From: CAVUNY01 sp963843535
GTDB lineage: Bacteria; Chloroflexota; Anaerolineae; Anaerolineales; Anaerolineaceae
Direction of reading: 5' to 3'
Assembly: GCA_963843535.1 (NCBI GenBank)
Contig: CAWJKU010000001.1
Span: forward strand, 496,001-560,000
DNA: 64,000 nt
Under the pieces are notes generated by a model. The model had not been told where the DNA came from and searched no databases. It worked only from the letters and a program-made list of their open reading frames with translations. Position numbers and translations under genes: made by a program. Below, piece by piece: positions 35,498-44,735 of this stretch (the first letter of the stretch is position 1; each line of letters opens with the position of its first letter).

Positions 35498-36043
35498 ATG
35501 ATCATTGGCAAACGAGTCAGGCTGCGCGGAATTGAACGAAGCGATATCCCTCGCTTCGTGGAGTGGCTTAACGACCCGGAAGTAGCCCAGGGATTATCGC
35601 TGGTTCTTCCATTGTCAACCACTCAGGAAGAGACCTGGTTCGACAACCTGCGTAACACGCCGAAAGAAGAACACCCAATGGGGATTGAGGTTCACACCCC
35701 CAATGGATGGATGCTGGTGGGTAATCTCTCTTTGATGAATATCAATTGGAGAAACCGCCTGGCTGAAGTGGGTATCTTTATCGGTGAGAAACGCTTCTGG
35801 AACCAGGGATACGGGCACGACGCGATGGTGCTGATGCTGCGCCACGCTTTTTCTAACCTGGGATTGAACCGGGTTTTCTTGCGCGTGTTTGAGACCAATC
35901 CCCGGGCGGTGCATTCTTATGAAAAAGCAGGCTTTGTCCATGAAGGAAGAATGCGCCAGGCCCAGTACCAGGATGGAAAATTTGTCGATGTCCTGCTGAT
36001 GAGTGTTCTGCGGTCTGAATGGCAGGATAAGGATTCTGTATAG
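35498..36043 (+). CDS. GNAT-family N-acetyltransferase (RimJ/RimL-like)
   Basis: This 181-residue acetyltransferase has the acetyl-CoA loop seen as GEKRFWNQGYGHDAM and the final FETNPRAVHSYEKAGFVHEG with RMRQAQYQDGKFVDV. These are typical of the RimJ/RimL group, which acetylates protein N-termini or small molecules. AAGGAAG precedes ATG 35498. The substrate is unknown. It lies between aspS and prs on the same strand. Confidence 0.88.
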   Translation: MIIGKRVRLRGIERSDIPRFVEWLNDPEVAQGLSLVLPLSTTQEETWFDNLRNTPKEEHPMGIEVHTPNGWMLVGNLSLMNINWRNRLAEVGIFIGEKRFWNQGYGHDAMVLMLRHAFSNLGLNRVFLRVFETNPRAVHSYEKAGFVHEGRMRQAQYQDGKFVDVLLMSVLRSEWQDKDSV

Positions 36044-36058
36044 TAAGGAAGGTTTTTT

Positions 36059-37054
36059 ATGCCTCTGAATCACGTGGCGCGCCATGAACGCATGACCTAT
36101 GGGGACGTAAAATTATATGCCGGCACTGGCTGCCCTGAATTGGCAGCAAAAATAGCCGAATATCTTGACCTTCCTTTGTGCGAGCGCGATATTATCGTGT
36201 TCCCGAACGATAATCTGTTCGTCAAGCTGCGCAAGAGCGTACGCGGGCAAGATTGTTATGTCATCCAAACCACATCGGCCCCGGTGCACCGCAACTTGAT
36301 GGAAATGCTCATCCTGCTGCAAACGCTGCGGCTGGATTCAGCGTCGCGGGTGACCGCTGTCATCCCATACCTGTGCTATGCTCGTTCGGATAAAAAAGAC
36401 CAGCCGCGCGTCCCGATCACAGCCCGCCTGGTGGCAGATATGATCCAGGTCGCCGGAGCCGACCGATACATTACGCTCGACTTGCATGCCGGGCAAATCC
36501 AGGGCTTTTTCTCAATTCCCGGGGATGTGTTATCTGCGTTCCACATCCTGGTGGATTACATGAAAAGCAAACAAGATCAAATGGTTAATCCGGTGGTGGT
36601 GACAGCCGACCTGGGGTTTGCCAAAAAAGCGCGCAATTATGCGCAGGTGCTGCACGTACCGATGGCTTTTATAGAGAAGCGGCGCGCATCTAATGATGCG
36701 AAGGCCCAGGCACTGACCCTGATCGGTGACGTGGACGGTCGGGATGTGATCATTGTGGATGATGAAGTCGATACAGGTGGATCGATCGCCCAGGCCGTTA
36801 ACCTGGTGAAAGAATACGGGGCGCGGGATGTTTATATGAGCTTCGTGCACCCGGTTTTCTCACTTAACGCGGCTGAACGCCTGGCTGCCCTGCCGGTCAA
36901 AGAGATGATCACAACCGATACCGTTCCCATCCCGCCTGAAAAATTGGCTTTATTTGGAGACCGCCTGACGATCCTTTCGGTTTCTTCCCTGGTGGGCGAA
37001 GTGATCCTGAGAGCAAATGAAGGGCGCAGTGTCGGGGAGATGTTTGGAGAATAG
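36059..37054 (+). CDS. prs: Ribose-phosphate pyrophosphokinase
   Basis: This 331-residue enzyme makes PRPP from ribose 5-phosphate and ATP. The N-terminal domain has YARSDKKDQPRVPITARLVA, and the divalent-metal/PRPP loop is VIIVDDEVDTGGSIA. The flexible-loop equivalent and the ADP-site Arg-Gln are less typical than in class I enzymes (IEKRRASNDAKAQ retains Lys-Arg). ATG 36059 follows AAGGAAGG. Its stop lies two bases before mutM, so the two are probably co-transcribed. Confidence 0.88.
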   Translation: MPLNHVARHERMTYGDVKLYAGTGCPELAAKIAEYLDLPLCERDIIVFPNDNLFVKLRKSVRGQDCYVIQTTSAPVHRNLMEMLILLQTLRLDSASRVTAVIPYLCYARSDKKDQPRVPITARLVADMIQVAGADRYITLDLHAGQIQGFFSIPGDVLSAFHILVDYMKSKQDQMVNPVVVTADLGFAKKARNYAQVLHVPMAFIEKRRASNDAKAQALTLIGDVDGRDVIIVDDEVDTGGSIAQAVNLVKEYGARDVYMSFVHPVFSLNAAERLAALPVKEMITTDTVPIPPEKLALFGDRLTILSVSSLVGEVILRANEGRSVGEMFGE

Positions 37055-37056
37055 TA

Positions 37057-37896
37057 ATGCCCGAATTACCCGAGGTCGAAACGATTGCACGCTATTTGCG
37101 CGACGGTAAAGATGGGGAACCGCTCGTGGGGCAAACGATTCAATCGGCTGAGGTGTTTTGGGATAAAAGCGTGGCTGAGCCGGCGGCTGCCGAATTCCGG
37201 GAAAGGCTCAGAGGGCAAACCGTTCGCGAGATCAGCCGCCGGGGAAAATTTCTGGTTCTGCGCCTGGATCGGGACCATTTGCTGTTTCACCTGAGGATGA
37301 GCGGCGATCTGCGCATGGAAAGCGAGCAAAGTGAGAATGGGCAGGCCCGCCCAATCGCGGCCCACGACCGGATCGTCATCCATTTGAACCGCGGCGGACG
37401 GCTGGTATTCAATGACCCGCGCAAGTTTGGCCGGGCCTGGCTGGTAGTCGAACCGGGGGTTATTTTCGAAATTCTGGGACCTGAACCGCTGGCAGAAAAT
37501 TTTAGCCCGCGCGATCTTTACCAGCGCCTGCAGGCTCATCACCGCCAGCTAAAGCCGTTACTCCTGGATCAAAAATTCATCGCCGGGCTGGGAAATATCT
37601 ATACAGACGAAGCGCTTCATTTAGCCCGGCTTCACCCCAACCAGATTTCAACTGCTATCACTCAACAAGACGCCGAGCAGTTATGGCAAGCGATTCGCAC
37701 GGTTTTACATGAAGGCATCCGCCGCAACGGAGCAAGCATCGATTGGGTTTACCGGGGTGGCGATTTTCAAAATTCATTCCGAGTGTACCAGAGGACCGGG
37801 TTGCCTTGCCCGGTATGCGGTACCGCCATCGTGCGTAAGATGGTAGGCCAGCGCGGCACACATTACTGCCCGGTCTGCCAGCCCAAGCCGGATTAG
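37057..37896 (+). CDS. mutM: Formamidopyrimidine-DNA glycosylase
   Basis: This 279-residue repair enzyme excises 8-oxoguanine and ring-opened purines. The catalytic N-terminus PELPEVETIARYL is intact. The beta-clamp Lys is in RRGKFL, FNDPRKFGRAW and GLGNIYTDEALHLARLHP follow, and the C-terminal zinc finger is CPVCG plus CPVC. Its neighbours prs and a membrane-anchored protein of unknown function are on the same strand. It is the functional partner of mutY at 30.6 kb. Confidence 0.96.
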   Translation: MPELPEVETIARYLRDGKDGEPLVGQTIQSAEVFWDKSVAEPAAAEFRERLRGQTVREISRRGKFLVLRLDRDHLLFHLRMSGDLRMESEQSENGQARPIAAHDRIVIHLNRGGRLVFNDPRKFGRAWLVVEPGVIFEILGPEPLAENFSPRDLYQRLQAHHRQLKPLLLDQKFIAGLGNIYTDEALHLARLHPNQISTAITQQDAEQLWQAIRTVLHEGIRRNGASIDWVYRGGDFQNSFRVYQRTGLPCPVCGTAIVRKMVGQRGTHYCPVCQPKPD

Positions 37897-37910
37897 TGAA
37901 GAGGTGTGGA

Positions 37911-38612
37911 ATGATCACCAGTCAGGGTCAGGTTATTTTGCTCTTGGTGGTGTTAGGCGCCGGATTTATTGTCGGTGCGGCGGTGGCCTGGTGGCTTGCG
38001 AGCCGGGGGAACACCCCGCCGGCGGTCGACCAGGAACAAGAAATCCTTAAAGAAGTGCGCAAACAGTACACGGAGAAGGCTGCTTTATGGCAGGACCGTT
38101 CTACGGGCCAACTGGCAGTGCGCAGTGGCGGGCAGATGATTGCCTCGGCCCGGCAGATGACCGAAGCGCAAAAGAGGAGTCTGAACGTTTTGCTTAAGGA
38201 TTGGGCGGGTTGGATGGGTTACACAGGCAGCCAAACTGATGCTCCTGCGGTTTCAGTTGAACCGCAAGCCCAAAAGGCATCGGTCACACCCCTGACTGAA
38301 GCGGCAGAGAATTTTTCCGCCGTGAATTTGGAAGAAAGTATTGAAGGAAAAGTGGCGAGTAAGCCAATTCCAGAAAAGCCAAAAAGCATCGTGGAACAGA
38401 TTGACGGCATTCTACAAGATAACTTAAAAGGCCATCCGGCGATGAATAAAGGCATTCGCCTGACGGAGGATCCCCGCGAGGGTGTGATTGTTTGGGTGGG
38501 ATTGGATCATTACGCGGGTGTGGATGCGGTAGCAGATCCTGAGGTAAAAAATATCTTGAAGGAAGCCGTAAAGGAATGGGAAAGGCGTACTCAACCCGGC
38601 AAAAAAATGTAG
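37911..38612 (+). CDS. Membrane-anchored protein, unknown function
   Basis: This 233-residue protein has one N-terminal membrane segment (residues 7-29, VILLLVVLGAGFIVGAAVAWW). A charged probable coiled coil follows at 35-75, then an alanine/proline-rich linker and a compact C-terminal domain from about residue 165 (KSIVEQIDGILQDNL, ending VKEWERRTQ). ATG 37911 follows GAGGTGTGGA. I do not recognise the family. It sits just downstream of mutM and upstream of a SHOCT-like small protein. Confidence 0.65.
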   Translation: MITSQGQVILLLVVLGAGFIVGAAVAWWLASRGNTPPAVDQEQEILKEVRKQYTEKAALWQDRSTGQLAVRSGGQMIASARQMTEAQKRSLNVLLKDWAGWMGYTGSQTDAPAVSVEPQAQKASVTPLTEAAENFSAVNLEESIEGKVASKPIPEKPKSIVEQIDGILQDNLKGHPAMNKGIRLTEDPREGVIVWVGLDHYAGVDAVADPEVKNILKEAVKEWERRTQPGKKM

Positions 38613-38653
38613 TCTGGCAATTCATTTATCACTGGTTGAAGGTATAAAAATAA

Positions 38654-39052
38654 ATGGCAACCTCTGAAGAACGTTTAAAAGTACTTCGCATGATTCAGGA
38701 GGGGAAAATCAGCGCCAAGGAAGGGATGAAGCTGCTCGATGCGCTAGGTCAATCGAATAATGTACCGGCACCTCGTCCAGCCGCACCCGCTTTGCCAGCG
38801 TTTCCAGGCCAGGGCGCGCGCTGGTTCCGGGTTACGGTAACCGACACGGGCACAGGCCGGGTGCGGGTGAATATTCGACTGCCAATCACAGTGGTGACCG
38901 CCGGGGTTAAATTAGGCGCTCGTTTTTCGCCCGAGGTGGAGGGGCTGGATATGAAAGCCCTGATGGATTCGATCCGAGCGGGTGAGACGGGACAAATTGT
39001 GGATGTGTACGACGAAAACGATGGCGAGCATGTAGAGGTTTTCTTAGAGTAG
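38654..39052 (+). CDS. SHOCT-like domain protein
   Basis: This 132-residue protein starts with a short helical domain (EERLKVLRMIQEGKISAKEG, MKLLDAL) like the SHOCT-like module of YvlB/LiaX-type proteins. A proline/alanine linker and a C-terminal strand-rich region follow (WFRVTVTDTGTGRVRVNIRLP). Such proteins are often in envelope-stress operons, but no such genes are adjacent. The stop codon lies inside the terminator stem. Confidence 0.7.
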   Translation: MATSEERLKVLRMIQEGKISAKEGMKLLDALGQSNNVPAPRPAAPALPAFPGQGARWFRVTVTDTGTGRVRVNIRLPITVVTAGVKLGARFSPEVEGLDMKALMDSIRAGETGQIVDVYDENDGEHVEVFLE

Positions 39053-39087
39053 AAAAATCCCCTGTTCTCCAGGGGATTTTTCTACTC
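39047..39087. terminator. Bidirectional terminator
   Basis: A 17-bp perfect stem with a 7-base loop contains five A on one arm and five T on the other, so it can serve both the plus-strand SHOCT-like gene and the minus-strand NifU-like gene. Confidence 0.85.
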
Positions 39088-39096
39088 CATGTCAGA

Positions 39097-39345
39097 TCAG
39101 GCGGCTTCGACCTTTTCGACTTCCGGGAAAAACTGCTTGATCGTGCCTTCCACCCAACCATGCAGCGTGGATGGAGACAGGGGGCATCCCAAACAGGCTC
39201 CGCCCAGGTGAACTTTTACCAGTTTGCCATCAAATTCGACCAATTCCACAGAACCGCCGTGATAATGGTCAATATAGGCATCGAGCTGCTCAATTAATCC
39301 GCGCAGTTGCTCTTCTGAAGAAAATGTGGGTCCGTTTTCAGTCAT
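39097..39345 (-). CDS. NifU-like Fe-S scaffold domain protein
   Basis: This 82-residue protein matches the C-terminal domain of NifU, which holds and transfers iron-sulfur clusters. The CxxC motif is GGACLGCPLS. GGAGGATAACC precedes ATG 39345. It overlaps the 3' end of the upstream cyclic-nucleotide-binding gene by eight bases. The window has several Fe-S clients (acnA, mutY, the ferredoxin and the oxidoreductase). Confidence 0.9.
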   Translation of the reverse strand: MTENGPTFSSEEQLRGLIEQLDAYIDHYHGGSVELVEFDGKLVKVHLGGACLGCPLSPSTLHGWVEGTIKQFFPEVEKVEAA

Positions 39346-39835
39346 GGATGGTTATCCTCCTCCGGCTTTTTTCGCTCAATTCCATACCTTCGCACAGAAT
39401 CGCCAGCATTTGGGCGTGGGTGCTGTTCAGCCTTTCAGCGATCGGTTCGGACAGGCGTTCAAGCAGCGAGATTCCCACATCTGGGTGAGTCTCACATAAT
39501 TGGCGCAGCTTATCCCCACGAATACGAACTACCTCACATTTTACCAGAGCCGCCGCTCCAGAGGTATAGGAACTTCGCCGTAATGCGGCAGACCACCCAA
39601 AAATACCCTGTTCCTGGATCAAAGCCACATTTAAAACAGGCCCATCGTATGGTTTAAAACAGATCTGGACCTCACCCTTCAGCAGAATGTAGATGAATGA
39701 GGCCAGATCGCCCTGCTCAAAGATCATCTCATTGGGATCGTATGAACATGTATCCAATAAGGGGATGATCAGGCGCATTTTTTGGGGCTCGAGGCCGTTA
39801 AAAACTGCCAGATGGGTATAATCCTGGAATAACAT
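39338..39835 (-). CDS. Cyclic-nucleotide-binding domain protein without HTH
   Basis: This 165-residue protein has one Crp-like cyclic-nucleotide-binding fold (EQGDLASFIYILLKGEVQI, then IQEQGIFGWSAALRRSSYTSGA). There is no DNA-binding domain after it. It may be a sensor or a truncated regulator. ATG 39835 is used; ATG 39847 is equally possible (four residues longer). It overlaps the NifU-like gene, which suggests the two act together. Confidence 0.75.
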   Translation of the reverse strand: MLFQDYTHLAVFNGLEPQKMRLIIPLLDTCSYDPNEMIFEQGDLASFIYILLKGEVQICFKPYDGPVLNVALIQEQGIFGWSAALRRSSYTSGAAALVKCEVVRIRGDKLRQLCETHPDVGISLLERLSEPIAERLNSTHAQMLAILCEGMELSEKSRRRITIHD

Positions 39836-40020
39836 TGACCCCATCATAGCGAATGAGGCATAGGCTTCGTAGTGGCAAATATCCTGAATGCAAAGACAAA
39901 GCTCATTAATGAGAATTACAGTTGTATCTTTTTTTTGGATGACGCATCTATTCTTTTTAATACGATGTTTGGCACTGGTGAGATCCAGCCCAAGAATTTA
40001 CATTATGGAGAACCAGACAC

Positions 40021-40419
40021 ATGGAAATGATCGTTGACTTTCCCGGGGGGGCGCGCGTCGATGCGCATTTTGGCGATTTTACGGTAATGACCGACCAACC
40101 GCCAACAGGCGGGGGTGAAGGGACTGCTCCGACACCCTTCTCAGTATTTTTGGCCTCAATTGGCACCTGCGCAGGGATATACGTTTTAGGATTTTGCCGC
40201 CAGCGGGGACTTTCCACTGATGGGATACGCATCATCCAGCGAGTAAACCGCAGCCAATTTACCGGAATGGTCGATAAAATTGACCTTGAGATCCAGGTGC
40301 CGCCGGGTTTCCCTGAGAAATATTATGAAGCCCTGGTGCGGTCTGCTGATCAATGCGCCGTAAAAAAGCACCTGGAAAATCCACCAAAATTTGATGTTTT
40401 CACAAAAGTGACCGCTTGA
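40021..40419 (+). CDS. OsmC-family peroxide-reductase-like protein
   Basis: This 132-residue protein has the OsmC/Ohr fold. One cysteine lies in GTCAGIYVLGFC and the other in SADQCAVKKHL, the two redox positions of the family. GGAGAA precedes ATG 40021. It is divergent from the cyclic-nucleotide-binding gene and convergent with the MFS transporter. Whether it reduces organic peroxides is unproven. Confidence 0.85.
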   Translation: MEMIVDFPGGARVDAHFGDFTVMTDQPPTGGGEGTAPTPFSVFLASIGTCAGIYVLGFCRQRGLSTDGIRIIQRVNRSQFTGMVDKIDLEIQVPPGFPEKYYEALVRSADQCAVKKHLENPPKFDVFTKVTA

Positions 40420-40434
40420 GAATAGCAGACTGAA

Positions 40435-41619
40435 TTATTTCGTGGTTACAGCGGATTTTCTCGTCAGGCGGAGCTGGCCAAATGAATAAAGAATAAAAGC
40501 CAGCAAGGCAAACCCTGAGAGGGCCAGGAAGAGGCCGCTCGAACCAAGCCGGTCAAACAACCAGCCGCTGAGCAAAGTGCCGACGACGCTTGCCATGTTG
40601 GTTGTAGAAACAACCAATCCCTGGGCAGTGGCAGCCATCCCAGGCGGCGCCAACTGGTTGGCGACGTTGATCGCGCTGTTCCAGAAAAAAACATAAGCCG
40701 GGCCCGCAATGATGCTGACTCCCAGCGCCCATTCGGGCGCACCCATCTGGCTGTATAGAAAAAAGCGAAAAATGTACAAAAAGGTGGCAAGCCACAGCAA
40801 ACGGGTGGCGCCGAACCGCCGGATCAGCGATCCTGAATAGGCCATAAAGGGGAGCTCTGCTAATGCCATAGTGGTAAAGACGAAGCCCACCAGGCTGTCG
40901 CTCCCGCCCATATTTTTGACAGTGATATTTAAAAAGCCAAATGAGCCGCTGGATGCGAGCCAGACCAAAAAAACCGTGGCGATCAAAACCAGCCAGACCG
41001 GTCGGCGGATCATGGTCGAAATTGAATTAAACTGAGGCTTTTGGCGCCGGATGGCGCGCGAGGGCAAGAACAGGGCGGTGATAATAAAGGCCAGGCTGGC
41101 TACGGCATATGCCGGAAACATGGCTGAGAGACCGGTGCGCTCAAAAACAACGCCTGAAATCGCTGTGGCAAGAATGTAGCCGAAAGACCCACCCAGGCGA
41201 TAGCGCCCGTAATCCTCGCGCTGATTGCCCAGAAAGGAAAGCGCCAGGCTGTCTACCAGGGTGTTTGCGGCGGAAATGAAGACCCCATACAGGCTGGCAA
41301 TCACGGCAAAACCAAGAAATGATCCGGCGAGGGGGTACAACAGGCTGATGACAGCTGATCCCAGGGCGCCGACGATCAAGATCACGCGGGGTTGACCTGT
41401 TCGGTCGCTAAGGTAACCCCACAAGGTGGCGCTGAGCATGCCAGACAGTGAGGCAAGCATGCCCACCAATCCGATTTGCGTTCCATTCAGGCCGGCATCG
41501 TGTAGATAAACGTTGATAAATGATACAAAAATCCCCACCCCAACAAACTGGAAGAAGAATAACCACCGGACGATCTGCAGGGGGCGCGAGTTGGTCTTGT
41601 CTTCAGGTGTAAGCTGCAT
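40435..41619 (-). CDS. MFS transporter
   Basis: This protein of about 394 residues has 12 predicted membrane segments. The loop between helices 2 and 3 reads GYLSDRTGQPR, the usual MFS motif. It resembles the MFS_1-like/LacY-type group, with N- and C-terminal halves and a basic middle loop (LPSRAIRRQKPQFNS). The substrate is unknown. ATG 41619 lacks a strong Shine-Dalgarno sequence. The 155-base gap to btuD contains nothing recognisable. Confidence 0.85.
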   Translation of the reverse strand: MQLTPEDKTNSRPLQIVRWLFFFQFVGVGIFVSFINVYLHDAGLNGTQIGLVGMLASLSGMLSATLWGYLSDRTGQPRVILIVGALGSAVISLLYPLAGSFLGFAVIASLYGVFISAANTLVDSLALSFLGNQREDYGRYRLGGSFGYILATAISGVVFERTGLSAMFPAYAVASLAFIITALFLPSRAIRRQKPQFNSISTMIRRPVWLVLIATVFLVWLASSGSFGFLNITVKNMGGSDSLVGFVFTTMALAELPFMAYSGSLIRRFGATRLLWLATFLYIFRFFLYSQMGAPEWALGVSIIAGPAYVFFWNSAINVANQLAPPGMAATAQGLVVSTTNMASVVGTLLSGWLFDRLGSSGLFLALSGFALLAFILYSFGQLRLTRKSAVTTK

Positions 41620-41773
41620 AAATACCACAAGAAGTGAACCGGACGCATAAGGGTGAGAAATTCAACGCCGGGGAAAATTGCATCGGTATAATGCTAAGTG
41701 GAAAAACTACGGCTGTATTGTACCTTGAAAAAAGCCGCGGGACAGGCAGAAAAACCAGGCAAAGGCGCGCGGA

Positions 41774-42547
41774 TCACCGCAGAGATGGAATAATATAAGG
41801 CAAATGGCTGGGTCCGGCGTGAAAAATCTCCAAAGGCAGATGGTAGACCGGGCTGAGCATCTCAGGAGTTAAGACTTCATGGGCCGGGCCAAGGGCGCGC
41901 ATTTCGCCTTGAGCCAGCAGAGCGACCCGGTCGGCATAACGCGCGGCCAGGTTTAGATCATGGAGGACGATTAACACGGCCAGGTTTTCCTGGCGGGCGA
42001 GCAGACGCACCTGGTCGAGTAAGGTGATCTGGAACTGTAGATCAAGGTGGGAGGTGGGTTCATCCAGGAGTAAAATCGGTGCGGCCTGAGCCAGAGCGCG
42101 TGCCAACAGCAGGCGCTGCTGTTCGCCGCCGGAAAGCTCGCCAACCGGGCGTTCGGCCAGATCCAGGGTCTGCGTGGTAACCATTGCCTGGCGGGCAATG
42201 GTTTCGTCTTTTAATGAAACCTGGCCTAGCCAGTTAAGATGGGGGGTGCGGCCGAGCAAGACGGTCTCCCAGGCAGTAAATGCCGGGGGTAGATTGCGCG
42301 CCTGGGGAACAACCGCGATCCAGCGGGCGCGGTCTGTAGCAGAAAGCTGGTTGAGCGTGCGCCCGTCCACGCGCACTTCCCCCGACGTGAGAGGCGCAAT
42401 CCCGCTGAGGGCGCGAATGAGGGTGGTTTTTCCGGCGCCGTTTGGCCCGATAACAGCCAGAATGCTGCCCGGTAATAGATCAAAGCTGATCTCTTTGAGC
42501 ACGGGCCGGCTGCCGTAATGAACGTTAAGATGATGGACTTCAAGCAT
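41774..42547 (-). CDS. btuD: Cobalamin/iron-siderophore-type ABC ATPase
   Basis: This 257-residue ATPase energises the uptake system. Walker A is GPNGAGKTTLIRAL, the signature is LSGGEQQRLLLARAL, and Walker B is ILLLDEPTSHLDL. It is of the FecE/BtuD type. It begins three bases after the permease stop. The cobalamin riboswitch upstream of the operon indicates B12 or a corrinoid rather than iron as substrate. Confidence 0.9.
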   Translation of the reverse strand: MLEVHHLNVHYGSRPVLKEISFDLLPGSILAVIGPNGAGKTTLIRALSGIAPLTSGEVRVDGRTLNQLSATDRARWIAVVPQARNLPPAFTAWETVLLGRTPHLNWLGQVSLKDETIARQAMVTTQTLDLAERPVGELSGGEQQRLLLARALAQAAPILLLDEPTSHLDLQFQITLLDQVRLLARQENLAVLIVLHDLNLAARYADRVALLAQGEMRALGPAHEVLTPEMLSPVYHLPLEIFHAGPSHLPYIIPSLR

Positions 42548-42550
42548 ATT

Positions 42551-43579
42551 TCACCAGAAATTTTGCTGTTTGGCGCGGCGCAGTACCCACAAGAAAAACG
42601 GCGCTCCAGCCAGGGAAGTGATCACCCCCACCGGCAGCTCCTGCGGGGCCATTACCACCCTGGCAAGAATGTCGGCGACCAGCAGAAAGCTGGCCCCACC
42701 GATGATGGAAAGCGGCAGCAAACGCCGGTAATCGCTGCCCCAAAGGATGCGCACCAGATGGGGGACGACAAGTCCGGCAAACCCGATCACCCCGGAAAAA
42801 GAGACGGCGCCAGCGGTGGTCAGGGTGGCGACCAGAACAATCAGGCGGCGGGTGCGCTCAACCGGAAGGCCTAACTGCTGGGCCTGTTCATCCCCAAACT
42901 GCAGAACATTCAATGCGTGCCCGGTGGTGAGCAAGGCCCCCAGTCCAATCGCAAGGTAAGGCAGCACCGCAATGACCGGCTGCCACCCGCTTAAAGTCGA
43001 CCCTCCCAACAACCACACGATGGCCCGGCGCAGCTCACCGGTCGAATTGAGCATGAGGAATGAGGTCAGGGCTGTGGCGAAGGAGCTCACAGCCACTCCT
43101 GCCAGGATCAGGTTGGTGGTGGGCACGGTGCGCCCAACCCGGGCCAGCATGTAGACAATAAAAACGGTCAGCAGCGCACCGCTGAAGGCCGCCAGCGGGA
43201 CTGCCAACAGGCCGAGGCTGGAATAGGTCCAGCGGATGCCCATAGCGATGACTGCCCCCAACCCGGCTCCGGAAGCGACTCCAATCAAGTACGGATCGGC
43301 TAAAGGATTGCGAAACAACCCCTGGTACGCTGCGCCGCTGCCGGCCAGGGCCGATCCGGTGATGGCCATGAGGATGGTGCGCGGCAAGCGCAGATCGAAT
43401 AATATAGTAGAAAAGGCGGGTGATATATCCGGCGGGAGAGGTTGGCCGATGATACGCCCGAAGAGTATCTGCAGTAGAATGCCGGGCGGGATAAAAACAC
43501 TTCCCACTCCCACACTGAAAAGAAGCGCGGCGATGAGCAGCGCGGCATTGATCAGGTAGGGGTGGGAAGCGCGGGCCAT
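42551..43579 (-). CDS. btuC: FecCD/BtuC-family permease
   Basis: This 342-residue permease of the type II importer family has about ten membrane segments. The family motifs RLPRTILMAITGSALAGSG and NPLADPYLIGVASGAGLGA are present, and the coupling-helix region is VVPHLVRILWGSDYRR. ATG 43579 is used; the open frame extends upstream into btuF but has no start there that fits. One base separates it from the btuF stop. Confidence 0.9.
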   Translation of the reverse strand: MARASHPYLINAALLIAALLFSVGVGSVFIPPGILLQILFGRIIGQPLPPDISPAFSTILFDLRLPRTILMAITGSALAGSGAAYQGLFRNPLADPYLIGVASGAGLGAVIAMGIRWTYSSLGLLAVPLAAFSGALLTVFIVYMLARVGRTVPTTNLILAGVAVSSFATALTSFLMLNSTGELRRAIVWLLGGSTLSGWQPVIAVLPYLAIGLGALLTTGHALNVLQFGDEQAQQLGLPVERTRRLIVLVATLTTAGAVSFSGVIGFAGLVVPHLVRILWGSDYRRLLPLSIIGGASFLLVADILARVVMAPQELPVGVITSLAGAPFFLWVLRRAKQQNFW

Positions 43580-43580
43580 T

Positions 43581-44510
43581 CTATTGAAATGCCTCGGGAT
43601 GGATTTGCCTTGCCAGGGATTCCAGACCATCGACCAGGCGCGGGCCTGGGCGAGAGATCTGGTTATCATCGACGGCGTAGACCTTTTTGTTTTTGACGGC
43701 ATTGATCCCCGACCAACCCGGGCGCGCGGCAACCTGTTCCGCGGTGGTGCCGTAGGCAGCATCTCCCAGCAGGATGATATCAGGGTTCTGGGCAAGCAGC
43801 TCTTCCTGGCTGATCTGGGGGTAATCGCCCTTAAGGCTGGCGCCGAGGTTAGCACCGCCCGCCAGTGAGATCAGGATGTCGATAAATGTATTGGCGCCTA
43901 CTGTGTATAGTTTGGCGGGGTCAGATGCATCCAGTTCGTAAAAAACCACCGGGCGGTCTTTCACGCCAGCCATGGTATCCGCCACCTTCTTCTGACGGGC
44001 TTGCAGGTCCGCGCTCAGTTTGGCGGCTTCAACCTGATGACCGGTCAAGGCTCCCACCGTTTCCAGGTTCTGGTACAAACCTTCGAATTTCGTCGGATTG
44101 GGCAGGACGAACACGGTAATCTTCAACTCTTCCATAGATTTGATTTGCTCCGGGGTGTTAAGCTGCGAAGCTAAAACCAGATCGGGTTGGAGCCGGGTTA
44201 TTTCTTCGAAATTGTATTTACCCATCGAGCCGCCCACCGTGGTGAGCTTTATGGCTTCTTGAGGATAGTCGGAGAGATCATCCCGGCCGATCAGCAGGCT
44301 GCCGGCACCGATAGCGAAAAGAATTTCGGTATTAGAAGGCGCCAGAGAGACGATCTTTTGGGCAGGAGAAGCCAGGGTCACCTGGCGGCCCATACCATCC
44401 GTAAGATTGACAGTCGGGTTGGTTGTGGCAGTGGGCGCAGGCGCTGCCGCGGGAGCGCAGGCCGAGAAAATGAGCATGATTGATAGTAAGGCAAAAATTA
44501 CGCGTTTCAA
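43581..44510 (-). CDS. btuF: Cobalamin-binding lipoprotein
   Basis: This 309-residue substrate-binding lipoprotein belongs to the BtuF/FecB (type III binding protein) family. The lipobox is IFSAC, with an alanine/proline/threonine linker after it. The lobes are marked by IVSLAPSNTEILFAIGAG and by the linker helix near VADTMAGVKDRPVVFYE. The start codon is TTG at 44510, with GGAG eight bases upstream. It is the first gene of the riboswitch-controlled operon. Confidence 0.9.
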   Translation of the reverse strand: MKRVIFALLSIMLIFSACAPAAAPAPTATTNPTVNLTDGMGRQVTLASPAQKIVSLAPSNTEILFAIGAGSLLIGRDDLSDYPQEAIKLTTVGGSMGKYNFEEITRLQPDLVLASQLNTPEQIKSMEELKITVFVLPNPTKFEGLYQNLETVGALTGHQVEAAKLSADLQARQKKVADTMAGVKDRPVVFYELDASDPAKLYTVGANTFIDILISLAGGANLGASLKGDYPQISQEELLAQNPDIILLGDAAYGTTAEQVAARPGWSGINAVKNKKVYAVDDNQISRPGPRLVDGLESLARQIHPEAFQ

Positions 44511-44656
44511 GAAATTTCTCCAGGTTTTTTAGTTTATGATCAGATTCAGCCTTTGCCAGAATTTGAGTGTGTCTATTTTTACCAGCTGCGTGATTCTTTG
44601 CCAGACGCGCGCTCGTTTACGGGCAACGCCTGGGCGTGGGGCCTCCTAAAACAAAA

Positions 44657-44680
44657 CTCCCTGTCACGCGTGACAGGGAG
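44657..44680 (-). terminator. Riboswitch expression-platform terminator
   Basis: The 24-base palindrome ctccctgtcacg/cgtgacagggag is followed on the minus strand by TTTTGTTTT. It lies about 55 bases after the riboswitch and about 150 before btuF, so it can stop transcription when cobalamin is bound. Confidence 0.85.
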
Positions 44681-44735
44681 GGGGCTTTGATACCACAGCA
44701 TCTGGTTCCCACCTCCTTTTCCGCGAGGTTGTGGA

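Noticed and set aside
42551..43855. N-terminal extension of BtuC into btuF
   Set aside because: It lies over the 3' end of btuF in another frame; ATG 43579 gives the normal family length.
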